Source: JBBRVW01 sp963784645
Lineage (GTDB): Bacteria > Actinomycetota > Actinomycetes > JACCUZ01
Length of the DNA stretch: 64,000 nucleotides
NCBI GenBank assembly: GCA_963784645.1
Contig: CAWARY010000005.1
Location: 372,001-436,000 of the forward strand
Direction of reading: 5' to 3'
Part shown: piece after piece, positions 32,267 to 40,641 of the stretch
Layout: each line of letters starts with the position of its first letter
How positions within the stretch are numbered: position 1 is the first letter of the stretch
Translations under genes and position numbers: made by a program
The notes under the pieces: generated by a model
Told to the model about the DNA's origin: nothing
The model's database searches: none
The model's input: only the letters and a program-made list of their open reading frames with translations

Positions 32267-34315
32267 ATGACCCGGACCGTCCCGACCCGGCTGCGTGGCT
32301 GCATCGCGGTGCTCGTCCTGGCCCTCGTCGCTGCCCTCGTCGCCGTGCTGCCCACGGCCCGGCCGGCCAGCGCGGCGACACCGCTCACCAACCTCGCGCA
32401 CCTCGACTTCCTCCAGGACGACGTCGCGCCGCCGGCGCAGGAGGGACACACGACGTACCGGCTGGCGGACGAGCCGTCGATCGGTGTCCTGTGGACCTAC
32501 GCCGACCGCAGCGACGACGGCAGCTACCGCCGCGTCGGTGGTGGCCCCTATGACTCGACCACGAACACCTGGGGGCAGGGCGCCTTCAACCAGGACGACA
32601 TCACGCGGTCGGCGATCGTGTACCTGCGGCACTGGAAGCAGACCGGCAGCGCCGCGAGCCGGCAGCGTGCCTACGAGCTGCTGCGCGGGGTCACCTACCT
32701 GCAGACCGTCTCCGGCCCCAACGCCGGTAACCCCGTGCTCTGGATGCAGCCCGACGGCGCCCTGAACCCGAGCCCCACCCCGAAGGAGCTGCCCGACCCG
32801 TCGGACAGCGCGGAGTCCTACTGGCTGGCGCGCACCGTCTGGGCGCTCGGCGAGGGCTACGCCGCGTTCCACGGCGCGGGTGGGGACCCGCAGTTCGCCG
32901 CGTTCCTGCGTGACCGGCTCGACCTGGCCGTCGCCGCCCTGCAGCGGCAGACCCTGTCCCGCTACGGGCAGTACCTGCAGATCGACGGCCGACGTACCCC
33001 CGCGTGGCTGGTCGTGGACGGCGCCGACGCCAGCGCCGAGGCGGTGCTCGGACTCGCGGCGTACGTCGACGCCGGCGGCCCGGCCACGGCGCGCACGGCG
33101 CTGCGGCAGCTGGCCCAGGGGATCGCCGAGATGTCCGACGGCGACGCGCGAAGCTGGCCGTTCGGCGCCGTGCTGCCGTGGGCGCTCTCGCGCAGCGACT
33201 GGCACGCCTGGGCCTCTCAGATGCCTGCCGCGCTCGCCCGCGCATCCAGCGCCCTCGGCGACGCCTCGCTCGGACGCGTCGCGGCGCGCGACTCGGCGAC
33301 CTTCGACCCGTGGCTGCTCACCTCCGGCGGTCCCGACAACGGCCGGCTCCCGACCCGGCTCGACACCACGCAGATCGCCTACGGCGTCGACTCGCGGCTG
33401 CAGTCGCTGCTGGCCAACGCCGACGTCACTGGGTCCGGCGGCGCCCGCCGCCTGGCCGGCGTGGTCGGCGCCTGGTACTTCGGGGCGAACGCCTCCGGCC
33501 GACCGGCGTACGACCCGTCGACGGGACGGACCGTCGACGGCATATCGGGCGAGGGCAACCCCAACCTCAACGGTGGCGCCGAGTCGACGATCCACGGGCT
33601 GCTGTCGATGCTCGCGCTGGACGCGCACCCGCAGGTGGCGCGGCTCGCTCGCACCGCCACGATCCGGGAGCGGGTCGGCACGCGGACCGTGCAGGTCGAG
33701 GACGCGACCCTGGGCGGCGGGGCGCACGCCGTGGCGCTGGGCGACCACCTCTGGACGGGGGAGTCGCTCTTCGGCGGAAGCGGCTACGCCGCTCTGCCGG
33801 CCGGCGGCACGGCGACCATCGCGGTGGGCAAGGGTGACAAGCGGCTCGTCCTGCCCGTCGTCGACCTCCAGCCGGGCAGCACGGCGGTCACCACGTTCAT
33901 GGCCGGTGACACCGTCCTCGGCCAGGTGCGGTCCGGCGACGTCGGGCCGCAGGGTGACTCGCCGGCGCCGGGGGCGCTGCTCCCGGTGACCCTGCCGACC
34001 ACGCTGCCGCCCGGGCAGTCGACCGTGCGGGCCGCCACCACGGCGACCGGAGGCGACGAAGCGAGGCTGGACGCGCTGATGGTGGAGCCGCTGGTGTCGC
34101 GACTGGTGCTCGGCGGCGACGGGCACGGCACGGCGCTGCTGCGTAGCGCCGCCACCGGCGACCAGCGCACCACGGTGTCGGTGCCCGGCAGCGGACCAGC
34201 GACGGTCGAGGTGTACGACGGCCTGGGCCGGCTCGTGCGCAGCTCCACCGCCAGGGCCGCCGGCGACCTGCCGGTGCGCGTCCTCGCCGGAGGGTTCACG
34301 ATCGTCCGGCGCTGA
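32267..34315 (+). CDS. Large secreted protein, probable (alpha/alpha)6 carbohydrate-active enzyme, family not recognised
   Basis: 682 aa from ATG 32267, which has GGAGG just upstream and opens directly on a signal peptide (about residues 1-38, ending 'PASA'). An in-frame ATG at 32213 overlaps the cupin stop and is the alternative. Residues about 40-440 are helix-rich with repeated Trp/Tyr/Asp and an acidic 'PSDSAESYWLARTVWALGE' stretch, and 'GEGNPNLNGGAEST', which suggests an (alpha/alpha)6 glycosidase barrel. The C-terminal 220 residues are beta-rich, with a segment resembling a carbohydrate-binding module. It likely works outside the cell on the glycan whose pieces are imported. I cannot name the family. 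Confidence 0.7.
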   Translation: MTRTVPTRLRGCIAVLVLALVAALVAVLPTARPASAATPLTNLAHLDFLQDDVAPPAQEGHTTYRLADEPSIGVLWTYADRSDDGSYRRVGGGPYDSTTNTWGQGAFNQDDITRSAIVYLRHWKQTGSAASRQRAYELLRGVTYLQTVSGPNAGNPVLWMQPDGALNPSPTPKELPDPSDSAESYWLARTVWALGEGYAAFHGAGGDPQFAAFLRDRLDLAVAALQRQTLSRYGQYLQIDGRRTPAWLVVDGADASAEAVLGLAAYVDAGGPATARTALRQLAQGIAEMSDGDARSWPFGAVLPWALSRSDWHAWASQMPAALARASSALGDASLGRVAARDSATFDPWLLTSGGPDNGRLPTRLDTTQIAYGVDSRLQSLLANADVTGSGGARRLAGVVGAWYFGANASGRPAYDPSTGRTVDGISGEGNPNLNGGAESTIHGLLSMLALDAHPQVARLARTATIRERVGTRTVQVEDATLGGGAHAVALGDHLWTGESLFGGSGYAALPAGGTATIAVGKGDKRLVLPVVDLQPGSTAVTTFMAGDTVLGQVRSGDVGPQGDSPAPGALLPVTLPTTLPPGQSTVRAATTATGGDEARLDALMVEPLVSRLVLGGDGHGTALLRSAATGDQRTTVSVPGSGPATVEVYDGLGRLVRSSTARAAGDLPVRVLAGGFTIVRR

Positions 34316-34380
34316 CCCCCGGGGCGTGGGGGGCGGGCGGCGCGGAGCCGGGGCGCGGGGAGCCGGTGCAGGATGGCCGG

Positions 34381-35253
34381 GTGCCCGCCGACCTCGAGCT
34401 GCCACGCCGACTCGTCGAGTCGCTCGCGGTGGACGACGACGAGCTCCGGCGTGCGTGGGCGGCCACCCTGCCGAGGCTCGTGGCCGAGGCCGCCGACCGC
34501 TGGAGGCTGACCGTCGGCCGGCCGTTCCAGCCCGGCGGCGTGTGCTCCTGGGTGGCCCCGGTCCGCACGGCCGACGGCGTGGACGTCGTCCTCAAGGTCG
34601 CGTGGGCCCAGAACGAGAGCGAGCACGAGCTCGAGGGCCTCCGGGTCTGGGACGGCGACGGCACGGTGCGCGTCCTTCGCGGGGAGAAGCACGCGGCGAC
34701 GACCTTCCTGCTGCTGGAGCGGGTCGCCGAGGGACGCGACCTGTCCGGCGAGCGGGAGGAGCGGCAGGACGAGGTCGTCGCCGGCCTGCTGCGACGGCTC
34801 TGGGTGGAGCCGCCGGCCGGGCACCCCTTCCGGTCGCTGACCCAGATGTGCGCCGCCTGGGTCGACGGGAATGAGCAGCGCCCGCAGCGCCGGCCGTTCG
34901 ACCCGGGCCTGGTGCGCGCCGGTCTCGAGCTCTTCCGCGAGCTGCCCGGCACCGCGACCGACGAGCGACTGCTGCTCACCGACCTGCACGCCGGGAACGT
35001 GCTTGCCGCGGAGCGCGAGCCGTGGCTGGTGATCGACCCGAAGCCGTATGTCGGCGACCCGGCCTACGACCCGCTTCAGCACCTGCTCAACTGCCCTGAC
35101 CGGCTGCGGGCCGACCCGCAGCGCCTGGTGAGCCGGCTGGCCGGCCTCTGCGGGGTGGACCCGGAGCGGCTGCGGCTGTGGCTGTTCGCGCGCTGCGTGG
35201 TCGAGCGCAGGTGGTTCGACGTCGAGGACGTCGCGGTCGCGCTCGCGCCGTAG
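34381..35253 (+). CDS. Aminoglycoside/hydroxyurea phosphotransferase-like kinase
   Basis: 290 aa from GTG 34381 (an in-frame GTG at 34366 is the alternative). The APH(6)/hydroxyurea kinase fold is seen: Lys72 in 'DVVLKVAW', 'TFLLLERVAEGRDL' hinge, the catalytic-loop Asp201 and Asn206 in 'LLTDLHAGNVL', and the metal Asp219 in 'LVIDPKPYVGDPAYD'. Members phosphorylate small molecules, including streptomycin-type drugs, but many have unknown natural substrates. It stands alone between the sugar locus and the protease, so resistance is not implied. Confidence 0.82.
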   Translation: MPADLELPRRLVESLAVDDDELRRAWAATLPRLVAEAADRWRLTVGRPFQPGGVCSWVAPVRTADGVDVVLKVAWAQNESEHELEGLRVWDGDGTVRVLRGEKHAATTFLLLERVAEGRDLSGEREERQDEVVAGLLRRLWVEPPAGHPFRSLTQMCAAWVDGNEQRPQRRPFDPGLVRAGLELFRELPGTATDERLLLTDLHAGNVLAAEREPWLVIDPKPYVGDPAYDPLQHLLNCPDRLRADPQRLVSRLAGLCGVDPERLRLWLFARCVVERRWFDVEDVAVALAP

Positions 35254-35294
35254 CCGGCCGGACGAGGTCACCCGGATGGAGTAACTTTGCGTGT

Positions 35295-35385
35295 TTGACT
35301 GGTCACGGGACGTAACATTACCGATCCTTTACCCGATGGTCCCGTTGAGCGCCGGCAACCGCCGGTCGACCTGTCAGGAGTGCAG
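35295..35385 (+). promoter_or_regulatory. Promoter and leader of the subtilase gene
   Basis: The 132-bp gap after the kinase gene is AT-rich for this genome. TTGACT (35295-35300) is a -35 candidate with TACCGA about 18 bp on. The leader contains a small hairpin CCGGC-AACC-GCCGG (35352-35365) and GGAG (35374-35377) before the ATG at 35386. Confidence 0.45.
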
Positions 35386-37020
35386 ATGCCGCGTCCGGCC
35401 CGCAACCGCCGCCTCGCCGTCACCGCCGCCGTCTCGGCGCTGACGCTCGGCGCCCTCGGTGTGCCCGCCGCCCCGGCGCAGGCCGGCCTGCTCGGCAACC
35501 TGACCGGCACCCTCACCGGGACCGTGTCACAGACGCTCACGGCCACCACCACGCTGCTCAGCAGCACGGTGTCGAGCCTGCTCGGCCCGACCGGCTGGAT
35601 CGTCGACGACGGCGTCACCGACCTCGACCACGTCGCCGCCGTGATCGGCGCCGACCAGATGTACGGCCGTGGCTACACCGGCAAGGGCGTGGGCGTCGCG
35701 CTGGTGGACACCGGCGTCGTACCGGTCCAGGGCCTCACGTCGGGCAACGTGGTCAACGGCCCGGACCTGTCCTTCGAGAGCCAGTCCGACGAGCAGCGCT
35801 ACCTGGACACGTTCGGTCACGGCACCCACATGGCCGGGATCATCGCCGGCAACGACCCGCGGTCCCTGCTGGGCGTCGGGCGCTTCCAAGGCATCGCCCC
35901 CGGCGCCCGGCTGACCAGCCTCAAGGTGGCCACCACCGAAGGTGCAGTCGACGTCTCCCAGGTCGTGGCGGCGGTCGACTGGGTGGTGCAGCACCGCAAC
36001 GACGACCCGGCGAACCCGATCCGGGTGCTCAACCTGTCCTACGGCACTGACGGCGTGCAGGACTACCGGGTCGACCCGCTGACCCACGCGGTCGAGAACG
36101 CCTGGCGAGCCGGCATCGTCGTCGTGGTCTCGGGCGGAAACAGCGGGACGGACGCGCCCAAGCTCAACAACCCGGCCTACGACCCGTACGTCCTTGCCGT
36201 CGGGGCCTCGGACACCCTGGGCACCGTCGCCGCCTCCGACGACGTGGTCCCCGCCTTCAGCAGCCGCGGCGACTCCAGCCGGCGGGTCGACCTCGTCGCA
36301 CCGGGTCGGTCCATCAAGTCGCTGCGCGACCCCGGGTCCTACATCGACGAGGCGCACCCGAGCGCCCGGGTGGACGACCGGTTCTTCAAGGGCAGCGGCT
36401 CGTCCCAGGCGGCCGCAGTGACCTCCGGCGCGGTCGCGCTGCTGCTGCAGAGCCGACCGAACCTCAAGCCGGACCAGGTCAAGGCCCTGCTGCGCAGCTC
36501 GGCCGAGCCGATGCCCGGAGCCGATGCTGCCGGTCGCGGCACCGGCGAGCTCGACGTCTACCGCGCCTTCCAGGCCACGACTCCCACCTCCAGCCAGAGC
36601 TGGTCGAAGTCCACCGGCCTGGGCTCGATGGAGCAGGCCCGGGGCACCCAGCACGTCAGCGACGACGGGACCGACCTGACCGGCGAGAAGCACATCCTCG
36701 GCGCGTTCAGCGCGAAGAAGTGGGCGCCGGCCAGCGCCGCGTTCGCCGCCTGGAACGGCGGCACCTGGGCCGGCAGCGAGTGGACGGCGGGCTGCTGGTG
36801 CGACACCTCCTGGGCCGGCAAGGCCTGGTCGGGCAAGGCCTGGTCGGGCAGCACCTGGACCGGCAAGGCGTGGTCCGGCAAGGCGTGGTCCGGCAAGGCG
36901 TGGTCGGGCTCGGCGTGGACCGGCAAGGCGTGGTCCAGCGACGGCTGGACCGGCAGCAGCTGGGTCGGCAAGGCGTGGTCGGGCAAGGCGTGGTCCGCTG
37001 CGGAGTGGGACACGCGGTGA
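35386..37020 (+). CDS. Secreted S8 (subtilisin-like) serine protease with Trp-repeat C-terminal tail
   Basis: 544 aa from ATG 35386. A signal peptide covers residues 1-33 ('PAAPAQA'). The catalytic triad is Asp108 ('VALVDTGV'), His145 ('FGHGTHMAG') and Ser340 ('GSGSSQAAA'), with oxyanion Asn252 ('VVSGGNSG'). The usual GTSMAAP around the serine is changed to GSSQAAA. No I9 propeptide is obvious; residues 34-80 form a short Ser/Thr-rich pro-region. After residue 445 comes a tail in which tryptophan recurs every fifth residue (see repeat). It is exported and may bind a surface polymer through the tail. The stop overlaps a GTG in the next frame. Confidence 0.92.
   Translation: MPRPARNRRLAVTAAVSALTLGALGVPAAPAQAGLLGNLTGTLTGTVSQTLTATTTLLSSTVSSLLGPTGWIVDDGVTDLDHVAAVIGADQMYGRGYTGKGVGVALVDTGVVPVQGLTSGNVVNGPDLSFESQSDEQRYLDTFGHGTHMAGIIAGNDPRSLLGVGRFQGIAPGARLTSLKVATTEGAVDVSQVVAAVDWVVQHRNDDPANPIRVLNLSYGTDGVQDYRVDPLTHAVENAWRAGIVVVVSGGNSGTDAPKLNNPAYDPYVLAVGASDTLGTVAASDDVVPAFSSRGDSSRRVDLVAPGRSIKSLRDPGSYIDEAHPSARVDDRFFKGSGSSQAAAVTSGAVALLLQSRPNLKPDQVKALLRSSAEPMPGADAAGRGTGELDVYRAFQATTPTSSQSWSKSTGLGSMEQARGTQHVSDDGTDLTGEKHILGAFSAKKWAPASAAFAAWNGGTWAGSEWTAGCWCDTSWAGKAWSGKAWSGSTWTGKAWSGKAWSGKAWSGSAWTGKAWSSDGWTGSSWVGKAWSGKAWSAAEWDTR
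36721..37008 (+). repeat. 15-bp periodic tandem repeat encoding a Trp pentad (W-S-G-K-A) tail
   Basis: TGG codons fall at 36721, then at every 15 bp from 36751 to 37006: 19 of 20 possible positions in phase, only 36736 being non-Trp. The commonest unit is WSGKA, with variants WSGST, WTGKA, WSSDG and WTGSS. The unit varies in the first (most upstream) copies and is most uniform in the middle, as expected of a repeat growing by slippage or unequal exchange. Confidence 0.9.
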
Positions 37021-39575
37021 CCTCAGAAGGGGCCGGTCTCGTAGCCGGTCGCGACGACCCCCCAGCCGCGCACCGCGGCTGGGGGGTCTGGCTCGTCCTC
37101 GCCGCGATGGTGGCCGCGGGTGCGGCCCTGCCCGCCTTGGTCGTCACGAGGTTGGCGCCGACGAGCCTGCTGTCGGACCTGCTGCCCGTGGCAGCGACGG
37201 TCACCGCCGTGTTCGCCGCCTTCGTGGCGTCCGAGCAGGCGGTCGTGCACATCCCGGTCGGCCGGAACAACTACACGCTGACGTTGAGCGACATCCCGCT
37301 GGTCGTCGGCCTGTTCTTCCTGTCGCCTGTCGTCTACGTCGCCGTGCGGGTCCTCGGCGCGGTGGTGCCGCGGGCCGTGGAGAACCGCCACAGCCCCCGC
37401 AAGCTGGTGTTCAACCTCGCGTGGTACTCGGTCGAGGCGTCGGTCGCGGTCATCCTCTGGCAGGGCATCGTCGGCGGCTCGGGCGGCCTCGGCCCCTGGG
37501 CCTGGCTGGCCGCCGGCGTCGTCACCGTCACGGTCGACCTCCTCGGGACCGCGGCGATCGCCCTCGTGATGGCGGCCGACTCGGGGATCCGGCCGAGGGC
37601 CGCCGAGGTCCTCTCCGAGGCGAACCCGGTGGTGGCGCTGGTCAACGCCAGCTCGGCCCTGGTGATCGTCTACGTCGTCACCGTCGACTGGCGGGCGCTC
37701 TGGACGGTCGCCGTCGTGGTCGGGGTCCTCGTGTTCGCCCAGCGGTCCCACAACCGACTGCGCCGCCGCACCGGGAGCCTGGAGCAGCTCAGCCAGTTCA
37801 CCGGCGAGGTGGGTGGCCAGCTCGACGTCGACTCGGCTGCCAGGACCGCCCTGCTCTGGATGACCAAGGCGCTGAAGGCCGAGGTCGTCGAGCTCGAGCT
37901 CACCGCGGAGTTCGCCGGCGAGGCGTGCCGGTGGGTCGTGCGCTACGACGGTTCGGTCGACCGGCGCAGCGGCGGCGGCGACGCCGTGGCACTCGCCCCG
38001 TGGCTCGCCGAAGGGCCGGTCCTGGTGCCTCGACGCGCCCGGGACCGGGCGCTGGCCGGCGCCCTGCGGGCGACCGGGCTCGCCGACGCGGTCGCGATGC
38101 CGCTGCAGGGCGACGGTCACGTGATGGGCACCCTGATGGTCGCCGACCGGCTCGGTGACGTCGGGACCTTCGGGGCCAGCGACCTGAGGGAGCTGGTCGC
38201 GATCGGCAACCACCTCGGTGTGACGCTGCGCAACGCGCGGCGGGCCGACCTGATCCGCGAGCACGCCGACGAGCAGCTCCGCCGCTCGTTGCACGACGAG
38301 CTGACCGGGCTGCCCAACCGGCGGGGCCTGGAGCAGCAGCTCGCGGAGCACCTGTCCACCGGACGGACCGCGACCACGCTGCTGCTCGACCTCGACCGGT
38401 TCAAGGACATCAACGACTCGCTCGGCCACCACGCCGGCGACGAGCTGCTGCGCATGGTGGCCGACCGGCTGCACGCCAGCGTCTCGGCCGACGCGTTGGT
38501 GGCCCACCTCGGGGGCGACGAGTTCGCCGTGCTGCTGGTGGGTGACGAGGCCACCACCGCGTCCGTCGTCGCGATGGTGCGGCACGCGTTCGCCGTCCCG
38601 TTCTCCCTCGGTGAGCTCCAGGTGACCGTGGACGCCAGCCTCGGCGTCGCGCGCACCCGTCCGGGCGCGGCGCCGTCGGAGGCCCTCCGGCACGCCGACA
38701 TCGCGATGTTCGCGGCGAAGACCCGCCGCACCGGGGTGGAGACCTACCGCGAGGAGCTGCAGGTCGGCAGCCCGCAGCGGCTCACCCTGCTCACGGACCT
38801 GCGGCGGGCCATCACGAGCGGTGAGCTGACCGTGCACTTCCAGCCGAAGCTGCGTCTGAGCGACGGCGAGGTGCTCGGCGCGGAAGCCCTGGTCCGCTGG
38901 CTCCACCCGGAGCGCGGCTTCATCGGGCCGGACGAGTTCATCCCGGTGGCCGAGCACAGCGGGCTCATCACGCCGCTGACCTTCGCCGTGCTGCGGCAGG
39001 CGCTCGACGCCTGCGCCGGCTGGCGACGGGCCGGCCGGCCGATGGGAGTCGCCGTCAACATCTCGCCGCGCAGCCTGCTGGACCCGTCCTTCGTCGACGA
39101 GGTGGCCCGCTCGCTCGCCGTGGTCGAGGTGCCGGCATCGGCGCTCACGCTCGAGATCACCGAATCGAGCCTGATGGCCGATCCGGAGCGGGCGATCGAG
39201 GCGCTGCAGCGCCTGCGGGAGCTCGGCATCCAGCTGTCCATCGACGACCTGGGAACCGGCTACTCCTCGCTCGCCTACCTGCAACGGCTGCCCGTGACCG
39301 AGGTCAAGATCGACCGGTCGTTCCTCGTCCCGCAGGAGTCGGGCGAGGACGGGTTCGCACTCGTCGGCGCCATCGTCGACCTCGGCCACCGGCTCGGGCG
39401 GCACGTCGTGGCCGAGGGGGTCGAGACCGAGGACGCCTGGCGCCAGCTGCAGCTGCTGGGCTGCGACTCGGCCCAGGGCTACTGGATGGCCCGGCCGATG
39501 CCGGTCCACGACTTCGCCGGCTGGCTCGAGCAGTGGCGGCCGCTGCGGCTGGCACCGCTACGGTCCATCGGCTGA
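37017..39575 (+). CDS. Membrane-bound GGDEF-EAL protein (c-di-GMP turnover)
   Basis: 852 aa from GTG 37017, which overlaps the protease stop (GTGA). ATG 37107 is the alternative, but it would cut the first membrane span. About 30-260 is a multi-span membrane sensor of MASE type, then a GAF-like domain (about 265-425), a GGDEF domain with intact GGDEF (499-503) and an EAL domain with intact EAL (623-625), 'EITESSL', 'IDDLGTGYSSL' and 'VKIDRSF'. It could both make and break cyclic di-GMP. A perfect hairpin lies in codons 14-24. Translation may be coupled to the protease. Confidence 0.9.
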   Translation: MTSEGAGLVAGRDDPPAAHRGWGVWLVLAAMVAAGAALPALVVTRLAPTSLLSDLLPVAATVTAVFAAFVASEQAVVHIPVGRNNYTLTLSDIPLVVGLFFLSPVVYVAVRVLGAVVPRAVENRHSPRKLVFNLAWYSVEASVAVILWQGIVGGSGGLGPWAWLAAGVVTVTVDLLGTAAIALVMAADSGIRPRAAEVLSEANPVVALVNASSALVIVYVVTVDWRALWTVAVVVGVLVFAQRSHNRLRRRTGSLEQLSQFTGEVGGQLDVDSAARTALLWMTKALKAEVVELELTAEFAGEACRWVVRYDGSVDRRSGGGDAVALAPWLAEGPVLVPRRARDRALAGALRATGLADAVAMPLQGDGHVMGTLMVADRLGDVGTFGASDLRELVAIGNHLGVTLRNARRADLIREHADEQLRRSLHDELTGLPNRRGLEQQLAEHLSTGRTATTLLLDLDRFKDINDSLGHHAGDELLRMVADRLHASVSADALVAHLGGDEFAVLLVGDEATTASVVAMVRHAFAVPFSLGELQVTVDASLGVARTRPGAAPSEALRHADIAMFAAKTRRTGVETYREELQVGSPQRLTLLTDLRRAITSGELTVHFQPKLRLSDGEVLGAEALVRWLHPERGFIGPDEFIPVAEHSGLITPLTFAVLRQALDACAGWRRAGRPMGVAVNISPRSLLDPSFVDEVARSLAVVEVPASALTLEITESSLMADPERAIEALQRLRELGIQLSIDDLGTGYSSLAYLQRLPVTEVKIDRSFLVPQESGEDGFALVGAIVDLGHRLGRHVVAEGVETEDAWRQLQLLGCDSAQGYWMARPMPVHDFAGWLEQWRPLRLAPLRSIG
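37056..37088 (+). terminator. Perfect 15-bp stem, 3-nt loop hairpin after the protease, inside the start of the GGDEF-EAL frame
   Basis: Left arm GACCCCCCAGCCGCG (37056-37070) pairs fully with CGCGGCTGGGGGGTC (37074-37088) around loop CAC. It lies 35 bp beyond the protease stop and has no U tract. It looks like the protease terminator, yet lies within the longer GGDEF-EAL reading frame. Confidence 0.65.
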
Positions 39576-40004
39576 CCCCGCCTGCCGCTCCGGCAGGCCC
39601 GGGAACGGCACGCTGCCGCCGCGCCACCGGGCCGCTGCCACCGCCGCGTCGGTGAGACCGTTCGCCGCGTACGTGCGCAGGTCACCGGTGGCCGCGGCCA
39701 CCGCGTCCGCCCAGGTAGCGGCCAGCCGCTCCTCGAGCGCGGTCACGAGCGAGCGGGCGTCGCCCTCCGTGCGCACCCGGAAGGGCAGGGCGTACGAGGC
39801 CGCGGGCGGCACCGGTGTGCCGCCTCGCTCCGCGACCATGGCCACGAGCTGGTCCCGTCGCGCCCGGTGCGCCGTCCAGGCGCGCTCGGCCCGGTCGCGG
39901 GCGGCTCCGCTCAGGCGGGCTCCCGCGACGCCGTAGCCGTAGACGACCGCGTGCTCGGCGCCGAGCAGGTCCTGCAGCGTGCGCCGGTCGCCGGCCCGGC
40001 TCAT
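39558..40004 (-). CDS. DUF4439 ferritin-like protein
   Basis: 148 aa from ATG 40004. Acidic and histidine-containing helices ('LQDLLGAEHAVVYGYGVAG', then 'RRDQLVAMVAERGG' and a third helix with 'TGDLRTYAANGL') are the DUF4439 pattern of a ferritin-like four-helix bundle, matching Rv2844. Its ATG overlaps the stop of the lipoprotein gene. The pair lies next to rimP, on the opposite strand, the same arrangement as Rv2843-Rv2844 beside Rv2842c. The metal-binding function is inferred from fold. It ends 18 bp inside the convergent GGDEF-EAL gene. Confidence 0.75.
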   Translation of the reverse strand: MSRAGDRRTLQDLLGAEHAVVYGYGVAGARLSGAARDRAERAWTAHRARRDQLVAMVAERGGTPVPPAASYALPFRVRTEGDARSLVTALEERLAATWADAVAAATGDLRTYAANGLTDAAVAAARWRGGSVPFPGLPERQAGSADGP

Positions 40005-40492
40005 GCGTCGGCTCCGAGGAGCACGGCGTGCACCGACTCGCAGGCGCCGACGGACGCGAGCAGCCGGGCGAGGTCCGGTCCGGCCGCCGCGGCCTGCCGG
40101 GTCCGCCGACCCGCCGCGCGGCGCTCGAGGCCGGCCAGCCACGTCACGGTCGCGGCCCTGCTGGCCGGGACAGCGGGGCCGGTGGGCGGTGTCGCCGATC
40201 CCTCAGCGCCCGAGGTGGCGGAGCCGCCGGTTCGTGGCCCGCGCAGCGCTGCCGCGTGCGCCTGGTGCTCGGCGGCGAGCGGCTCCAACCGACCGGTGAG
40301 GGCGGGGAACGCCTCGGTCGCGGCGGCGTAGGCGCGGACCAGCTCGTCGACCTCCGCGGCGACCCGCCGGCGCAGCCGCAGGTCCGGGTCCGGCTGCGGC
40401 TCGGGCTGGACCGGCGCGCCGAGGCAGCCACTCAGTGCGAGTGCGCCCGCCGAGGCGAGGACCGCCCGTCGCGAGGGGTGCACCTCGCGCAT
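40001..40492 (-). CDS. Lipoprotein of the DUF4439 locus
   Basis: 163 aa from ATG 40492, with AGGAGAG upstream. A twin-Arg-like 'SRRAVLASAGALALSGC' opening gives a lipoprotein signal with Cys25 or so as the lipid site. The rest is helical with many Ala/Arg/Glu and His ('EHQAHAAAL'). No family name is recognised beyond its constant link with DUF4439; it may be its membrane-tethered partner. Divergent from rimP by about 150 bp. Confidence 0.65.
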   Translation of the reverse strand: MREVHPSRRAVLASAGALALSGCLGAPVQPEPQPDPDLRLRRRVAAEVDELVRAYAAATEAFPALTGRLEPLAAEHQAHAAALRGPRTGGSATSGAEGSATPPTGPAVPASRAATVTWLAGLERRAAGRRTRQAAAAGPDLARLLASVGACESVHAVLLGADA

Positions 40493-40641
40493 GACGGTGA
40501 CCCCTCTCCTGCGTGCGGTGCCGGCTCGCACCGACGTACGCACGAGATGGTCCCACGGTCGCGACCGGCTACTCTCGACCTGCCGGTACGCCGCGAGGCG
40601 GCCGGTCCGCACGACGACAACAGCACAGCGAGGAGGTCCTG

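Noticed and set aside
34381..35253. Kinase as an antibiotic-resistance gene
   Set aside because: Only family-level similarity; no resistance context, so no drug is implied.
35340..35385. A riboswitch-like leader (GGCAACC inside a hairpin) before the protease gene
   Set aside because: Only one short stem is present; the multi-helix core and conserved bases of SAM-type riboswitches are missing.
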